Below are positions 5,752 to 12,644 of a stretch of 13,939 nucleotides of DNA, one piece after another. The position numbers and the translations under genes are program-made. How positions within the stretch are numbered: position 1 is the first letter of the stretch; the number at the start of each line of letters is the position of its first letter. The stretch is from NCBI GenBank assembly GCA_044361365.1, contig JBIKIW010000036.1:1-13939 (forward strand), written 5' to 3'. Origin of the DNA: JBIKIW01 sp044361365 (GTDB lineage Bacteria > Patescibacteriota > JACMRA01). The notes under the pieces are model-generated. The model was not told where the DNA came from. It worked only from the letters and a program-made list of their open reading frames with translations, and made no database searches.

Positions 5752-6273
5752 CTACTTTTTTTCACAACCAATTCCATCTTTGTCACCATCTAGGCGGTAT
5801 GGATCGGGCGAGAGTACTGTAAAGTTTTTGTAGGGAATATCTGGGCAATTCAAGTCTTTTACAAGCGGAAGGCAGATTGTTGGGTAAGATGGGTGGCAAT
5901 TTGAAACTGCAATTGGTTGGGAGGCTGTAGTAGTAGAATTTGTAGATCCTTGAGTTGCTGGGGCTTGGTTGGTGGTAGGAGTTGGGTTTGTTGTGGTAGA
6001 AATTGAAGCTTGGGAACTTCCTACTTCGACTTGAGAGCTTTGAGCAGATGATTGATTTTGCTTATCTGCAAGCTGTTTTTGGAGTTCTTTTTGGGCATTT
6101 ATTTTAGAATTATTTGTGTCGGTTTCGCCAGCTACAGTAGGTTTAGATTTTTGATTGGTTTTTGAGTTGAAATTAGAAGCGATGGCAATTGTTAAAATGC
6201 AGATTATTAGAAAACCGAGAGCAATTGATAAAATTATATTTCGGGTGAATTTAAAAGATTTAAGGTATGACAT
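5752..6273 (-). CDS. Membrane-anchored protein with C-terminal Excalibur-like calcium-binding domain
   Basis: 173 aa. A basic N-terminus is followed by one membrane helix (about 13-33). A low-complexity linker rich in Ser, Thr, Gln and Asn (about 34-124) follows, and then a cysteine-containing C-terminal domain with C126, C134, C143 and C170. Its end, DGDKDGIGCE (162-171), is the Excalibur DxDxDGxxCE motif. The domain occurs alone or attached to extracellular nucleases and surface proteins. The segment NCPDIPYKNFTVLSPDPYRL just before the motif is a recurrent form. Topology predicts the linker and domain outside the cell. There is no nuclease domain, so its role may be adhesion or DNA/Ca2+ binding at the surface (inference). 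A good promoter lies just upstream. Confidence 0.8.
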   Translation of the reverse strand: MSYLKSFKFTRNIILSIALGFLIICILTIAIASNFNSKTNQKSKPTVAGETDTNNSKINAQKELQKQLADKQNQSSAQSSQVEVGSSQASISTTTNPTPTTNQAPATQGSTNSTTTASQPIAVSNCHPSYPTICLPLVKDLNCPDIPYKNFTVLSPDPYRLDGDKDGIGCEKK

Positions 6274-6303
6274 AAAACTGTGAGTTTTGAAAAAGCGAAA
6301 TTT

Positions 6304-6331
6304 TCTATAGTTCTTACCTAGGAGTTGTCAA
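6304..6331 (-). promoter_or_regulatory. Strong sigma-70-type promoter for the Excalibur protein gene
   Basis: On the minus strand, TTGACA (6331-6326, perfect) is followed after a 16-nt spacer by TATAGA (6309-6304, 5/6). The start would be near 6297, giving a leader of about 24 nt to the ATG at 6273. Confidence 0.6.
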
Positions 6332-6502
6332 TCAAATTAGTAGACAGGTAATTAAAATTTGGGACTTGTACACGAAACTTACTCAACCCATTTCTTTATC
6401 AGAGACAGTATTTTTTTTGATTTTGAATAGACTATACAAGGTTAATTATGTGTTTTATACTGTGTACTGTTCATCTTTTAAAGGCAAAAAATAAAAGTAA
6501 GT

Positions 6503-7324
6503 ATGTTAAAAATCAATCAATCAAGCTTTAAAAATTTATGGGCTATAGCAATTATAGCATTGGGTTTTTCTAATTTTGTATTTAACAATCTAGTAAATGT
6601 GAATATACATGCTAGCTGTGTTGGCGGTATTTCAGGCTCTTCAAATGCAGCAATAACTTCAACTTGTTTAATAATCAATGGGAATGTAGGGGCTTTGAAT
6701 ATGTATGCAGGCGACTCTTCAAGTAATAATGATATGTGCGGTGTCGGCGAAACCGGTACAAAAGATTTTATTCAAGATAATGGAACAACTGCTTCTGTGA
6801 TTTGTAATAATTCTCAGAGATCAGTAGGGCTTTCGAATATTTCAGTCCTTTCTACCAGGCAAAATACTTCAACGATTATAAACGATGTTATGTGTGAGGA
6901 TTTAACAGGTAGCACCAACAACACCTATTCAGTTTCTGCCACTATAGGAGATTTGGTAAATCAAGGAACAGGAAATAGTATCAATTTAGGAACCAATCCA
7001 GATGGGGCTAGTGTAGAAATAGCCGATGATTCTGATGCCCCAATTTCTACAGATGCTGGTAAAATTTATGCTACGTACATACCTGGTGCTGCAATAAAAG
7101 CTATAGCTCCAGAATCTGCTCGTACAACAGCTGATGTTGATTTTACAGCTGGTCCTAAAGTAACTACAGTCAATTCATCAACTACAATAGGTGTTTATAG
7201 TAGTACCGCCACAACTGCAAGAAGATTTGACTCTGATGGCAATATTTTAAAATACCGAATACCTTCTTTTCCAAATACTGGTAATTATACAGCCACTCTA
7301 ACCTATACATGTAGTGCAATTTAG
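6503..7324 (+). CDS. Exported protein of unknown function
   Basis: 273 aa. Residues 1-37 form a signal peptide: a basic start, a hydrophobic core (NLWAIAIIALGFSNFVF) and a likely cleavage at NIHA-SC. The mature part is rich in Ser, Thr, Asn and Gly, has few charges and is predicted to be mostly beta. It includes the C-terminal strand PNTGNYTATLTYTC, which resembles the last strands of secreted beta-sandwich proteins such as pilin/coat-type or WxL-like domains, but I cannot assign a family. Several cysteines (including C39, C55, C79 and the one 4 residues from the end) could form disulfides. If cleavage leaves Cys at +2 it is not a canonical lipobox. A secreted surface or filament subunit is a guess. 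It has 229 nt of divergent upstream DNA with a weak TATACT (6456-6461) but no good -35. Confidence 0.65.
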   Translation: MLKINQSSFKNLWAIAIIALGFSNFVFNNLVNVNIHASCVGGISGSSNAAITSTCLIINGNVGALNMYAGDSSSNNDMCGVGETGTKDFIQDNGTTASVICNNSQRSVGLSNISVLSTRQNTSTIINDVMCEDLTGSTNNTYSVSATIGDLVNQGTGNSINLGTNPDGASVEIADDSDAPISTDAGKIYATYIPGAAIKAIAPESARTTADVDFTAGPKVTTVNSSTTIGVYSSTATTARRFDSDGNILKYRIPSFPNTGNYTATLTYTCSAI

Positions 7325-7619
7325 ATTGAGAGCTATAAACTCAAATATCAAAAAATATCGAATTTACCTTAAAAATTTGATAAATGAATTTACTAGAAGA
7401 AAAACCATGCAGGCAGGATAGAATAATTTTGGAGTTACACCAAAATCAGATTATCTAAGCTTAGGTGGGTAAGCTGAAAATTTCCTAGCTACAACCCTTG
7501 TTTTTCTAATAATTTGTACTTATATGGGTTGGAATGTTAAACAGATTATAAAGATTGGGAGATAACTGATAAATAAGAAAAGTTGACAAAGGTATTTTTG
7601 CTAATCAACAAAATTAGGT
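7325..7619 (+). other. Intergenic region with two weak stem-loops
   Basis: No gene recognised in 295 nt. AGCTTA (7458-7463) pairs with TAAGCT (7470-7475) around GGTGGG. CAACCC (7492-7497) pairs with GGGTTG (7526-7531) around a 28-nt AT-rich loop. A perfect TTGACA (7583-7588) is near the next gene but lacks a convincing -10 at normal spacing. These could be leader structure for the Wzz-like gene; no known riboswitch is recognised. Confidence 0.3.
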
Positions 7620-8252
7620 ATGTCTCTTGAAGAAGTTATAAAGCGTATTCTGTTTCGATGGTGGTTGATTTTAATTATTATGGTGGTTTTTACTTTAAGT
7701 TTTTTTTCGTGGACCAAAAGCACCAACTACCAGGCTTCTATCGGTCTAGGAATTAGTTTTAATAGTCAAGATTTTCTAAATACAACTTCTGGAAAAGTTT
7801 TAGCTTCTACCGATGCTCCTCCTCAATCAGCATCTGAGTATATCTACTCTTTAAGTGAATTTTCAAAGTATTTGTCAGCCAGGTTTTCTTCTGTGGAGGT
7901 TCAGGGCTTGGTCGCTCAAAAAGCAGGCTTAGGTATCCAATCCTATGATTCTAAAAAACCTTTTTATACAGTGACTCCTCAGACTGGAGGATATATATCA
8001 ATTAACTATGAAGTGTCTAGCAAAGAAGAGTCAGAAAAGTTTATAAAAGCAATTAAAGAAACTTATAGCTATTTAATAAAGACAGAGAGGCAAAGTAAAG
8101 AACTAGCTCCCTTTAAAGTTGAACCAAAAACTGAATTTATAGAAAGTGTTACCACCGTTTCCAGACCAGTTCAATTTCAAATATTACCTACTATTGCTGG
8201 TTTGCTGGTCGGTATTGCAATTTCTGCACTTTTGCCATTTAAGAAATTTTAA
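7620..8252 (+). CDS. Wzz-like polysaccharide chain-length determinant protein
   Basis: 210 aa with the two-helix layout of polysaccharide co-polymerases. A short cytoplasmic N-terminus (MSLEEVIKRILFRWW) precedes TM1 (about 15-30). A roughly 150-residue extracytoplasmic region follows, then a Pro-containing approach (VSRPVQFQILPT) to TM2 (about 188-205) and a basic end (FKKF). Wzz/YveK-type proteins set the length of capsular or surface polysaccharides together with a polymerase, and sometimes a tyrosine kinase. No kinase domain or Walker A motif is present here, and no glycan genes other than the distant cupin are in the window. The final TAA shares its last base with the ATG of the rhomboid gene (TAATG), so the two are translationally coupled. 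Confidence 0.75.
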   Translation: MSLEEVIKRILFRWWLILIIMVVFTLSFFSWTKSTNYQASIGLGISFNSQDFLNTTSGKVLASTDAPPQSASEYIYSLSEFSKYLSARFSSVEVQGLVAQKAGLGIQSYDSKKPFYTVTPQTGGYISINYEVSSKEESEKFIKAIKETYSYLIKTERQSKELAPFKVEPKTEFIESVTTVSRPVQFQILPTIAGLLVGIAISALLPFKKF

Positions 8253-8818
8253 TGCTTGAATTTATTTTTTCTCCAATTGGAATTTTGATATTTTTGAATG
8301 TCTTTATTTACTTTTTACCCAATTTTTATCATTTTGGTAAAAAAAGTTTTAGCAGTAGGGAGGAGTTTTTAACTTTAGGTTGGAAAAATAATTCAGATAT
8401 AAAATCTGGAGAATATTATAGACTGGTTACAGCAATGTTTTTGCATGTTGATGGGTTTCATCTTTTTAGCAACATGTGGGCTTTGTTTGTTCTTGGGGCT
8501 GGGTTAAACGGTTTTCCTTTGTTGTTTTTAGGAGTTTATTTTTTAGGAGGAATTGTCGGCAATCTCTTTTCTTTCTTTTTTAACAAAAATCCTAGTGTTG
8601 GTGCAAGTAGTCCTATAATGGGCTTAGTCGGCTTTATTTTGATAATAAGCTTGATTAGTGGAGATTATGCCTCTTTAGTAAATTTAGGATTATACACAAT
8701 TGTGGGCTTTGTTTTGGCTGGGATGCCTGGAAGTAGAATTGATTTTTATGGTCATCTTGGGGGATTAGCAGGGGGTGGAGCGATCGCCCTATGTTTAAGT
8801 CCATTTTTATTTAATTGA
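8252..8818 (+). CDS. Rhomboid-family intramembrane serine protease
   Basis: 188 aa with about six membrane helices. EYYRLVTAMFLHVDGFHLFSN contains the conserved first-helix and H-x(3)-N region (H70, N74). GASSPIMGLVG carries the catalytic serine S119 in a GxS motif, where the usual following Gly is Ser (S120). DFYGHLGGLAGG supplies the catalytic H168. Both members of the Ser-His dyad are therefore present and activity is expected. Rhomboids cleave membrane proteins within or near a transmembrane helix. The gene is translationally coupled to the Wzz-like gene (1-nt overlap), so a linked role in envelope assembly or turnover is possible but not shown. A weak AT-only stem with a T-run follows at 8839-8864. 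Confidence 0.88.
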   Translation: MLEFIFSPIGILIFLNVFIYFLPNFYHFGKKSFSSREEFLTLGWKNNSDIKSGEYYRLVTAMFLHVDGFHLFSNMWALFVLGAGLNGFPLLFLGVYFLGGIVGNLFSFFFNKNPSVGASSPIMGLVGFILIISLISGDYASLVNLGLYTIVGFVLAGMPGSRIDFYGHLGGLAGGGAIALCLSPFLFN

Positions 8819-8838
8819 CATTAAAGTGCTTTTGATAA

Positions 8839-8864
8839 AATGTTTAAAACATTAAAATTTTTTT
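8839..8864 (+). terminator. Weak terminator candidate after the rhomboid gene
   Basis: AATGTT (8839-8844) pairs with AACATT (8848-8853) around a TAA loop, followed by AAAA and a run of seven T (8858-8864). The stem has only one G-C pair and a 4-nt gap before the T-run, so termination would be inefficient. Confidence 0.35.
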
Positions 8865-8878
8865 GAACAAATTTATTT

Positions 8879-9052
8879 ATGAGTATTTTAGCTAGATTCC
8901 TAGTATATTTTGGAGGAGCATTTTTAGGCATTGGTGTTGTTATAATGTCATTTATGAGAAGAAGAATGATTAATAGGGGTAAACAAGCCCGTAAAAAAAG
9001 AAGACTAAAAAATAGCATTGAAGAGCAGAAAAATAAATGGAAGATTGGGTAG
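8879..9052 (+). CDS. Small basic single-pass membrane protein
   Basis: 57 aa, ATG at 8879 to TAG at 9052. One hydrophobic helix at about residues 3-25 contains small residues (LVYFGGAFLGIGVVIMSF). It is followed by a strongly basic tail (RRRMINRGKQARKKRRLKNS) and a mixed end EEQKNKWKIG. The arrangement predicts a cytoplasmic tail that could touch nucleic acid, ribosomes or acidic lipids. The clean helix-then-basic-tail pattern argues for a real gene over the overlapping minus-strand frame. I do not recognise a family. It lies 60 nt after the rhomboid gene on the same strand. Confidence 0.5.
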   Translation: MSILARFLVYFGGAFLGIGVVIMSFMRRRMINRGKQARKKRRLKNSIEEQKNKWKIG

Positions 9053-9232
9053 TGTAGATATTGTTTTACCCAAAACCTCACCAAAATAGACACTCAAAGC
9101 CTACAAAACTCGACTACCATTCAAACAGTTGTAGTCTTTTCTCTTCGTATATTTTAATTTAGGCTTGAGTATAACTTATACCAATTTCACTTTTTATCAT
9201 TACAGTATATTAAACGCAAAAATGATTTAGAT

Positions 9233-9249
9233 CCTGAAACAAGTTCAGG
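9233..9249. repeat. Short REP-like palindrome
   Basis: CCTGAA (9233-9238), ACAAG, TTCAGG (9244-9249), flanked by GAT and GTGACA. The CCTGAA-nnnnn-TTCAGG core with a nearby TGACA resembles an intergenic palindrome found in many bacterial genomes. It sits 25 nt past the stop of the large minus-strand gene and could also act as a weak 3' hairpin. Copy number cannot be judged from this window. Confidence 0.4.
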
Positions 9250-9274
9250 GTGACAGGTTGTAGTGTAAGCCTGG

Positions 9275-11059
9275 CTAAATTTTAGGAGATTCAACAATTG
9301 AGCTTTCAATTGCGGTTATAGCCAAAGAGCCATCTTTCATTGAGTAGCTTGGGTATGCTCCCCATTTTTCACCTTTTTCGTCTGTTAAAATAATAAGAGA
9401 GTCCCATTTTTGAGCATATTGTTTATCTGTTTTGAGAGTTCCTTTACAAGTGTTCCCGTCAATTTTGGTTTCCGAATCAACCCACCAATCTACAGAAGAA
9501 TATTTACGGAGTTTAATTTCGCAACTAGTAATTTTTTGATTTATTGTAGCTTCTAGTGTAAGATCATCAGTTTTCCAAACTGGAATAAAAGAGCTATTTT
9601 TGTTAAATTTAACATTGCCTAGAGGTATTAAGTATCGTACGTTTGTTGTGTCTGCATCTTGTTTGTCTCTAAAATTAGGGATTCCATCACTGTCGCTGTC
9701 ACGCAGCTGACCATCGCAAATTGCAGGATAGAGTTCCATTTTACAAGTTAAACCACCTTTTTCATCTTTATCTAATTTACCATCTTCATCTGCATCTGCA
9801 TCACGGAAATCAGGGATTTTATCGCCATCTGTATCACAGGGGAAGCCTTTACCAATTTCTCCAGAACATTTAGCTTCCAACATATCAGGAATACCATCGT
9901 TGTCAGAATCAGAGTCTTTGTAATCAGGAATCCCATCTTTATCAGTATCAGAGCAGTTTTGCCCACTACTAAAGCCACACTCAACTTCGTCAGTGATGCT
10001 GTCTTTATCAAAGTCACCTTTAGGATCAAAATTTGTGTATAAATTAATTTGGGTTCTAGCTTGGGTAGTGCCGTTTAAAGTAAGATTTACAGGTTGATTG
10101 TCTTTACCGTCTGCCCCAATTGTAGGGATATTGCATTTCAAAAGGTTTAAACCGTTGTCTATTTGGCAACTATTTTTGTCGGCAAACTCAGCACTTCCTG
10201 TAATTTGTGCCTTAAAATCGGCAGGTAAAATGTATGGATCGGTTGTATTATTTCCACCGGTAAGCTGAAAGCCACAAACAGCTTTTTCTCCAATCAAAAC
10301 AGGCTGATACAAACATTCTCCAGTCACAATATTTTGCTGGTTAACAATAACCCCAGAAATTCTAACCGCATATTTTGGAGATCCAAAAACCACCTGATTT
10401 AAGCTAAATTCACCTTGTAGAGCAACTTTACCAGCTGCTAAGTTGGGTTCTATAATATCACCAATTTTTAGATTGTAAGGAGCTACCAAAGCATTGTCTT
10501 TTAGCTTAACTTGAAATTGTAGCTTTCCTCTCCAAGTATTTTGATTGCTTGGGCTAAATCCAGCGGGTGCTTTAGGAATTGTTATATTTCCGACATTACC
10601 AACAGAACCTCCACCAGTTGTGCAAGAACTATCATTTCCTGCTGTTTGAGAAGACCTTGGTGAATAATTTATAACCGTTGTTTGCCCAGAGATGTTTTGA
10701 ACTGTTCTAATGCCGGCGGTAGGGTTGTCGTTAATACAAAAAACCTGATTATTATAAACATCTTTCAAGCTCCCTGGAATATAAGCCAACCTTTCATCGA
10801 TCAAAAATCGAATTTGCCCAAGTCCATTATAGTCTTGAGTTGTACTTGCATTGTCGTAATAAACTGTAAGGCGGATAGTTTGCCCAGAAGATATATTTAA
10901 AATTGGATCGGCAGCTTTAGCCTCATCTTTATTAGTTTGGGAGGTGAAAAAAAATGCCCCGAAGGCGGCAACTAAGGCAAACCCAGCTAGGGAAAATACC
11001 GAGAGTATTTTGAAAAAAGGTCTATTTGATCTAAACTTTGAGAAATGTTTTTGTTGCAT
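9275..11059 (-). CDS. Large exported protein with thrombospondin type 3 calcium-binding repeats
   Basis: 594 aa. An N-terminal basic stretch and hydrophobic core (about 15-40) end in a likely signal-peptidase site at AKA-AD (about 47-51). Residues about 51-345 are beta-rich and contain YYDNAS, FLIDERLAYIPG and scattered cysteines; this part resembles secreted adhesin-like modules, but I cannot name a family. Residues about 348-470 hold Asp-rich repeats such as DTDKDGIPDYKDSDSDNDGI, DTDGDKIPDF and DSDSDGIPNF. These are typical thrombospondin type 3 / EF-hand-like loops that bind Ca2+ and stiffen surface proteins. The C-terminal 120 residues are a further globular part with two cysteines, and there is no membrane helix or sorting motif. 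It is probably secreted or loosely surface-bound. A promoter lies at 11088-11116. Confidence 0.82.
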   Translation of the reverse strand: MQQKHFSKFRSNRPFFKILSVFSLAGFALVAAFGAFFFTSQTNKDEAKAADPILNISSGQTIRLTVYYDNASTTQDYNGLGQIRFLIDERLAYIPGSLKDVYNNQVFCINDNPTAGIRTVQNISGQTTVINYSPRSSQTAGNDSSCTTGGGSVGNVGNITIPKAPAGFSPSNQNTWRGKLQFQVKLKDNALVAPYNLKIGDIIEPNLAAGKVALQGEFSLNQVVFGSPKYAVRISGVIVNQQNIVTGECLYQPVLIGEKAVCGFQLTGGNNTTDPYILPADFKAQITGSAEFADKNSCQIDNGLNLLKCNIPTIGADGKDNQPVNLTLNGTTQARTQINLYTNFDPKGDFDKDSITDEVECGFSSGQNCSDTDKDGIPDYKDSDSDNDGIPDMLEAKCSGEIGKGFPCDTDGDKIPDFRDADADEDGKLDKDEKGGLTCKMELYPAICDGQLRDSDSDGIPNFRDKQDADTTNVRYLIPLGNVKFNKNSSFIPVWKTDDLTLEATINQKITSCEIKLRKYSSVDWWVDSETKIDGNTCKGTLKTDKQYAQKWDSLIILTDEKGEKWGAYPSYSMKDGSLAITAIESSIVESPKI

Positions 11060-11087
11060 CTGAGTATTTTTGTGTTTGTTACCAACA

Positions 11088-11116
11088 ATTATGTCACAGT
11101 TTTTGCGGTGTGTAAA
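11088..11116 (-). promoter_or_regulatory. Promoter candidate for the thrombospondin-repeat protein gene
   Basis: On the minus strand TTTACA (11116-11111, 5/6) is followed after 17 nt by CATAAT (11093-11088, 5/6). The start would be near 11081, leaving a leader of about 22 nt. The 84-bp gap is shared with the divergent phosphatase gene. Confidence 0.55.
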
Positions 11117-11143
11117 TAAGCAATTTTACAAAAGAGCTTTTAA

Positions 11144-11764
11144 TTGCTAAAGCTAGGTAATGGAAATCTAATTAAGCCTAAAATTATTGTAGCAAGGCAT
11201 GGTGAAACATCCATGAATTATAGAGGAGAACTGCAGGGGCGAAGCGATGGAGAAGGAGCTAAGCTAAATTTAAAAGGAATCCAGCAGGCTGGAAATTTGG
11301 CTGTTTTTTGTGCCAGTCATTTTATAAATCAAATTATCTGTAGTCCACTTGGAAGAGCCGTTGAAACTGCCCAAATTGTCGGAAATCAAATTGGGATCGA
11401 GCCTACAACAGATGATCGCTTAATAGAAATGGATTTTGGAGATTTAGAAGGTCGTCTAAAAAAAGAAATGCAAATGCAATTACCTGACCTTTCTTCTGTA
11501 TGCTTGGATTATCGTTACCCAAATGGTGAATCTTATGCTGAATTGTATCAAAGAGTTAAAGATTTTGCCGAAGATTATGATTTCGAAAATTTAGAAGGTA
11601 GGGTTCTTTTGGTAGCACGCAGCCATACAAACAGAATTTTGAGAGCACCTCTATTGGGTAAAAATCCCGCCGATTATCTTACAAAAAAACAGTCTAATAA
11701 TGAAGTTGTAATTATCAATCCAAAAGAAAAAAGTGAGCGAAAAATTTCACTTGACCAAAATTAG
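11144..11764 (+). CDS. Histidine phosphatase family protein (phosphoglycerate mutase-like)
   Basis: 206 aa. IIVARHGETSMN holds the phospho-accepting His of the RHGE motif. LNLKGIQQAGNLAVF, CSPLGRAVETAQIVG (second Arg), the acid E in LIEMDFGDLEGR and a C-terminal VARSHTNRILRAPLLG follow in the family order. The last motif is normally SHG; here Thr replaces Gly, while the catalytic His stays. The family covers cofactor-dependent phosphoglycerate mutases and many sugar, nucleotide or cobalamin-precursor phosphatases; the length and SPLxRAxETA motif suit a phosphatase. The TTG at 11144 comes directly after an in-frame stop and no ATG or GTG precedes the catalytic motif, so TTG is the only plausible start; a weak AAGAG lies 7 nt before it. 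The substrate is unknown. Confidence 0.85.
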   Translation: MLKLGNGNLIKPKIIVARHGETSMNYRGELQGRSDGEGAKLNLKGIQQAGNLAVFCASHFINQIICSPLGRAVETAQIVGNQIGIEPTTDDRLIEMDFGDLEGRLKKEMQMQLPDLSSVCLDYRYPNGESYAELYQRVKDFAEDYDFENLEGRVLLVARSHTNRILRAPLLGKNPADYLTKKQSNNEVVIINPKEKSERKISLDQN

Positions 11765-11805
11765 GTTAGGGTTTAGTTTAGGATATCATCAAAACTTAGT
11801 TTTAT

Positions 11806-12516
11806 ATGTCTGTTTCTTCTTATTACAACCCCAGTGTCGCTGAGGCTGATGCTCCCACAAGACGCCAATTTATCCGCAAAACTTACTTACATTTGGTAGC
11901 TGCTGTTGCTGGATTCGCACTTATTTCGTGGTTATTTTTGATTAGCGGGGTTTCTACAATTTTTACAAAGCTTATGTTTGCTACTAGTTGGGGATCTTTT
12001 GTGGTCATTCTGGCTTTTATTGGAGTTAGTTACATGGCAAACAGTTGGGCTAGAAATTCACAATCTTTAGTGGGTCAATATTTAGGTTTGGCAGTTTATG
12101 TGGTTTTAGAGGCTTTTATTTTTATACCACTTTTACTGCTAGCTCAAATTTTGGTTGGTGGTCAGATTATTGCCTTGGCAGGATTTTTGACTATTTTCAT
12201 GGTGGCAGCTTTCACATTTTTAACTTTTCTAAACCGCTGGGACTTTAGTTTTTTGGGTGGGTTCTTAGCTATTTTTGGATTTATTGCTTTAGGAATCAGT
12301 TTGGCAGGAATTTTGTTTGGATTTTCACTTGGACTTTGGTTTTCTGGAGCCATGATTTTGTTTGCTTCCGGAGCTATTTTGTACGACACTTCAAACATCA
12401 TGCTGCATTACAACACTCGCCAATACGTGGCAGCCAGCCTTTCATTATTTGCCTCAGTAGCATTGCTTTTTTACTATATTCTAAGCTTTTTGTTGAGATT
12501 TACTAGTAGGGATTAA
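11806..12516 (+). CDS. Bax inhibitor-1 / YccA family membrane protein
   Basis: 236 aa with seven predicted membrane helices after a polar N-terminus (residues 1-25). The C-terminal part GAILYDTSNIMLHYNTRQYV, then AASLSLFASVALLFYYIL, is the family signature, including the Asp in the sixth/seventh helix region that forms the di-aspartyl pH sensor in bacterial BsYetJ (ILYDT). Family members are membrane proteins with pH-dependent Ca2+ leak in the studied cases, and in bacteria they interact with FtsH (YccA). It follows the phosphatase by 41 nt on the same strand and may share its transcript. No Shine-Dalgarno. The physiological role in this organism is unknown. Confidence 0.88.
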   Translation: MSVSSYYNPSVAEADAPTRRQFIRKTYLHLVAAVAGFALISWLFLISGVSTIFTKLMFATSWGSFVVILAFIGVSYMANSWARNSQSLVGQYLGLAVYVVLEAFIFIPLLLLAQILVGGQIIALAGFLTIFMVAAFTFLTFLNRWDFSFLGGFLAIFGFIALGISLAGILFGFSLGLWFSGAMILFASGAILYDTSNIMLHYNTRQYVAASLSLFASVALLFYYILSFLLRFTSRD

Positions 12517-12545
12517 ACCACTGATTCCCGTTGCCTGATTCCACT

Positions 12546-12591
12546 TAATTTGACGATGGCGATCCGTGATCGCCGCTACGTAATTTGACGA
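12546..12591. repeat. Two 11-bp direct repeats flanking a perfect hairpin; possible insertion-sequence end
   Basis: TAATTTGACGA occurs at 12546-12556 and 12581-12591, a 35-bp period. Between them is the perfect hairpin GGCGATC-CGT-GATCGCC (12558-12574). Read on the minus strand, the unit CGTCAAATTA appears twice, followed further on by GTGGAATCAGGC. Multiple short direct repeats near an end are a hallmark of IS21-family elements, whose transposase binds them. No transposase gene remains here, so this would be a relic. Confidence 0.4.
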
Positions 12592-12644
12592 CTCCTCGCC
12601 ACCCCCTCCGCCAACCACTACGTTCTGTCGGTTTCCCCCGAGTG

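Noticed and set aside
8821..9093. A 90-codon minus-strand frame rich in Leu, Ile and Phe
   Set aside because: It covers the AT-rich terminator candidate and is antisense to the 57-aa membrane protein. Its hydrophobic character is the mirror of that gene and of poly-A/T runs.
9772..10029. An 85-codon minus-strand frame inside the thrombospondin-repeat gene
   Set aside because: It is a shifted reading of the Asp-rich repeats; the parent frame has clear calcium-binding motifs.
12546..12591. CRISPR array, because of a repeat with a 35-bp period
   Set aside because: Only two copies of an 11-bp unit exist, the interval holds a perfect hairpin rather than a spacer, and no cas gene is near.
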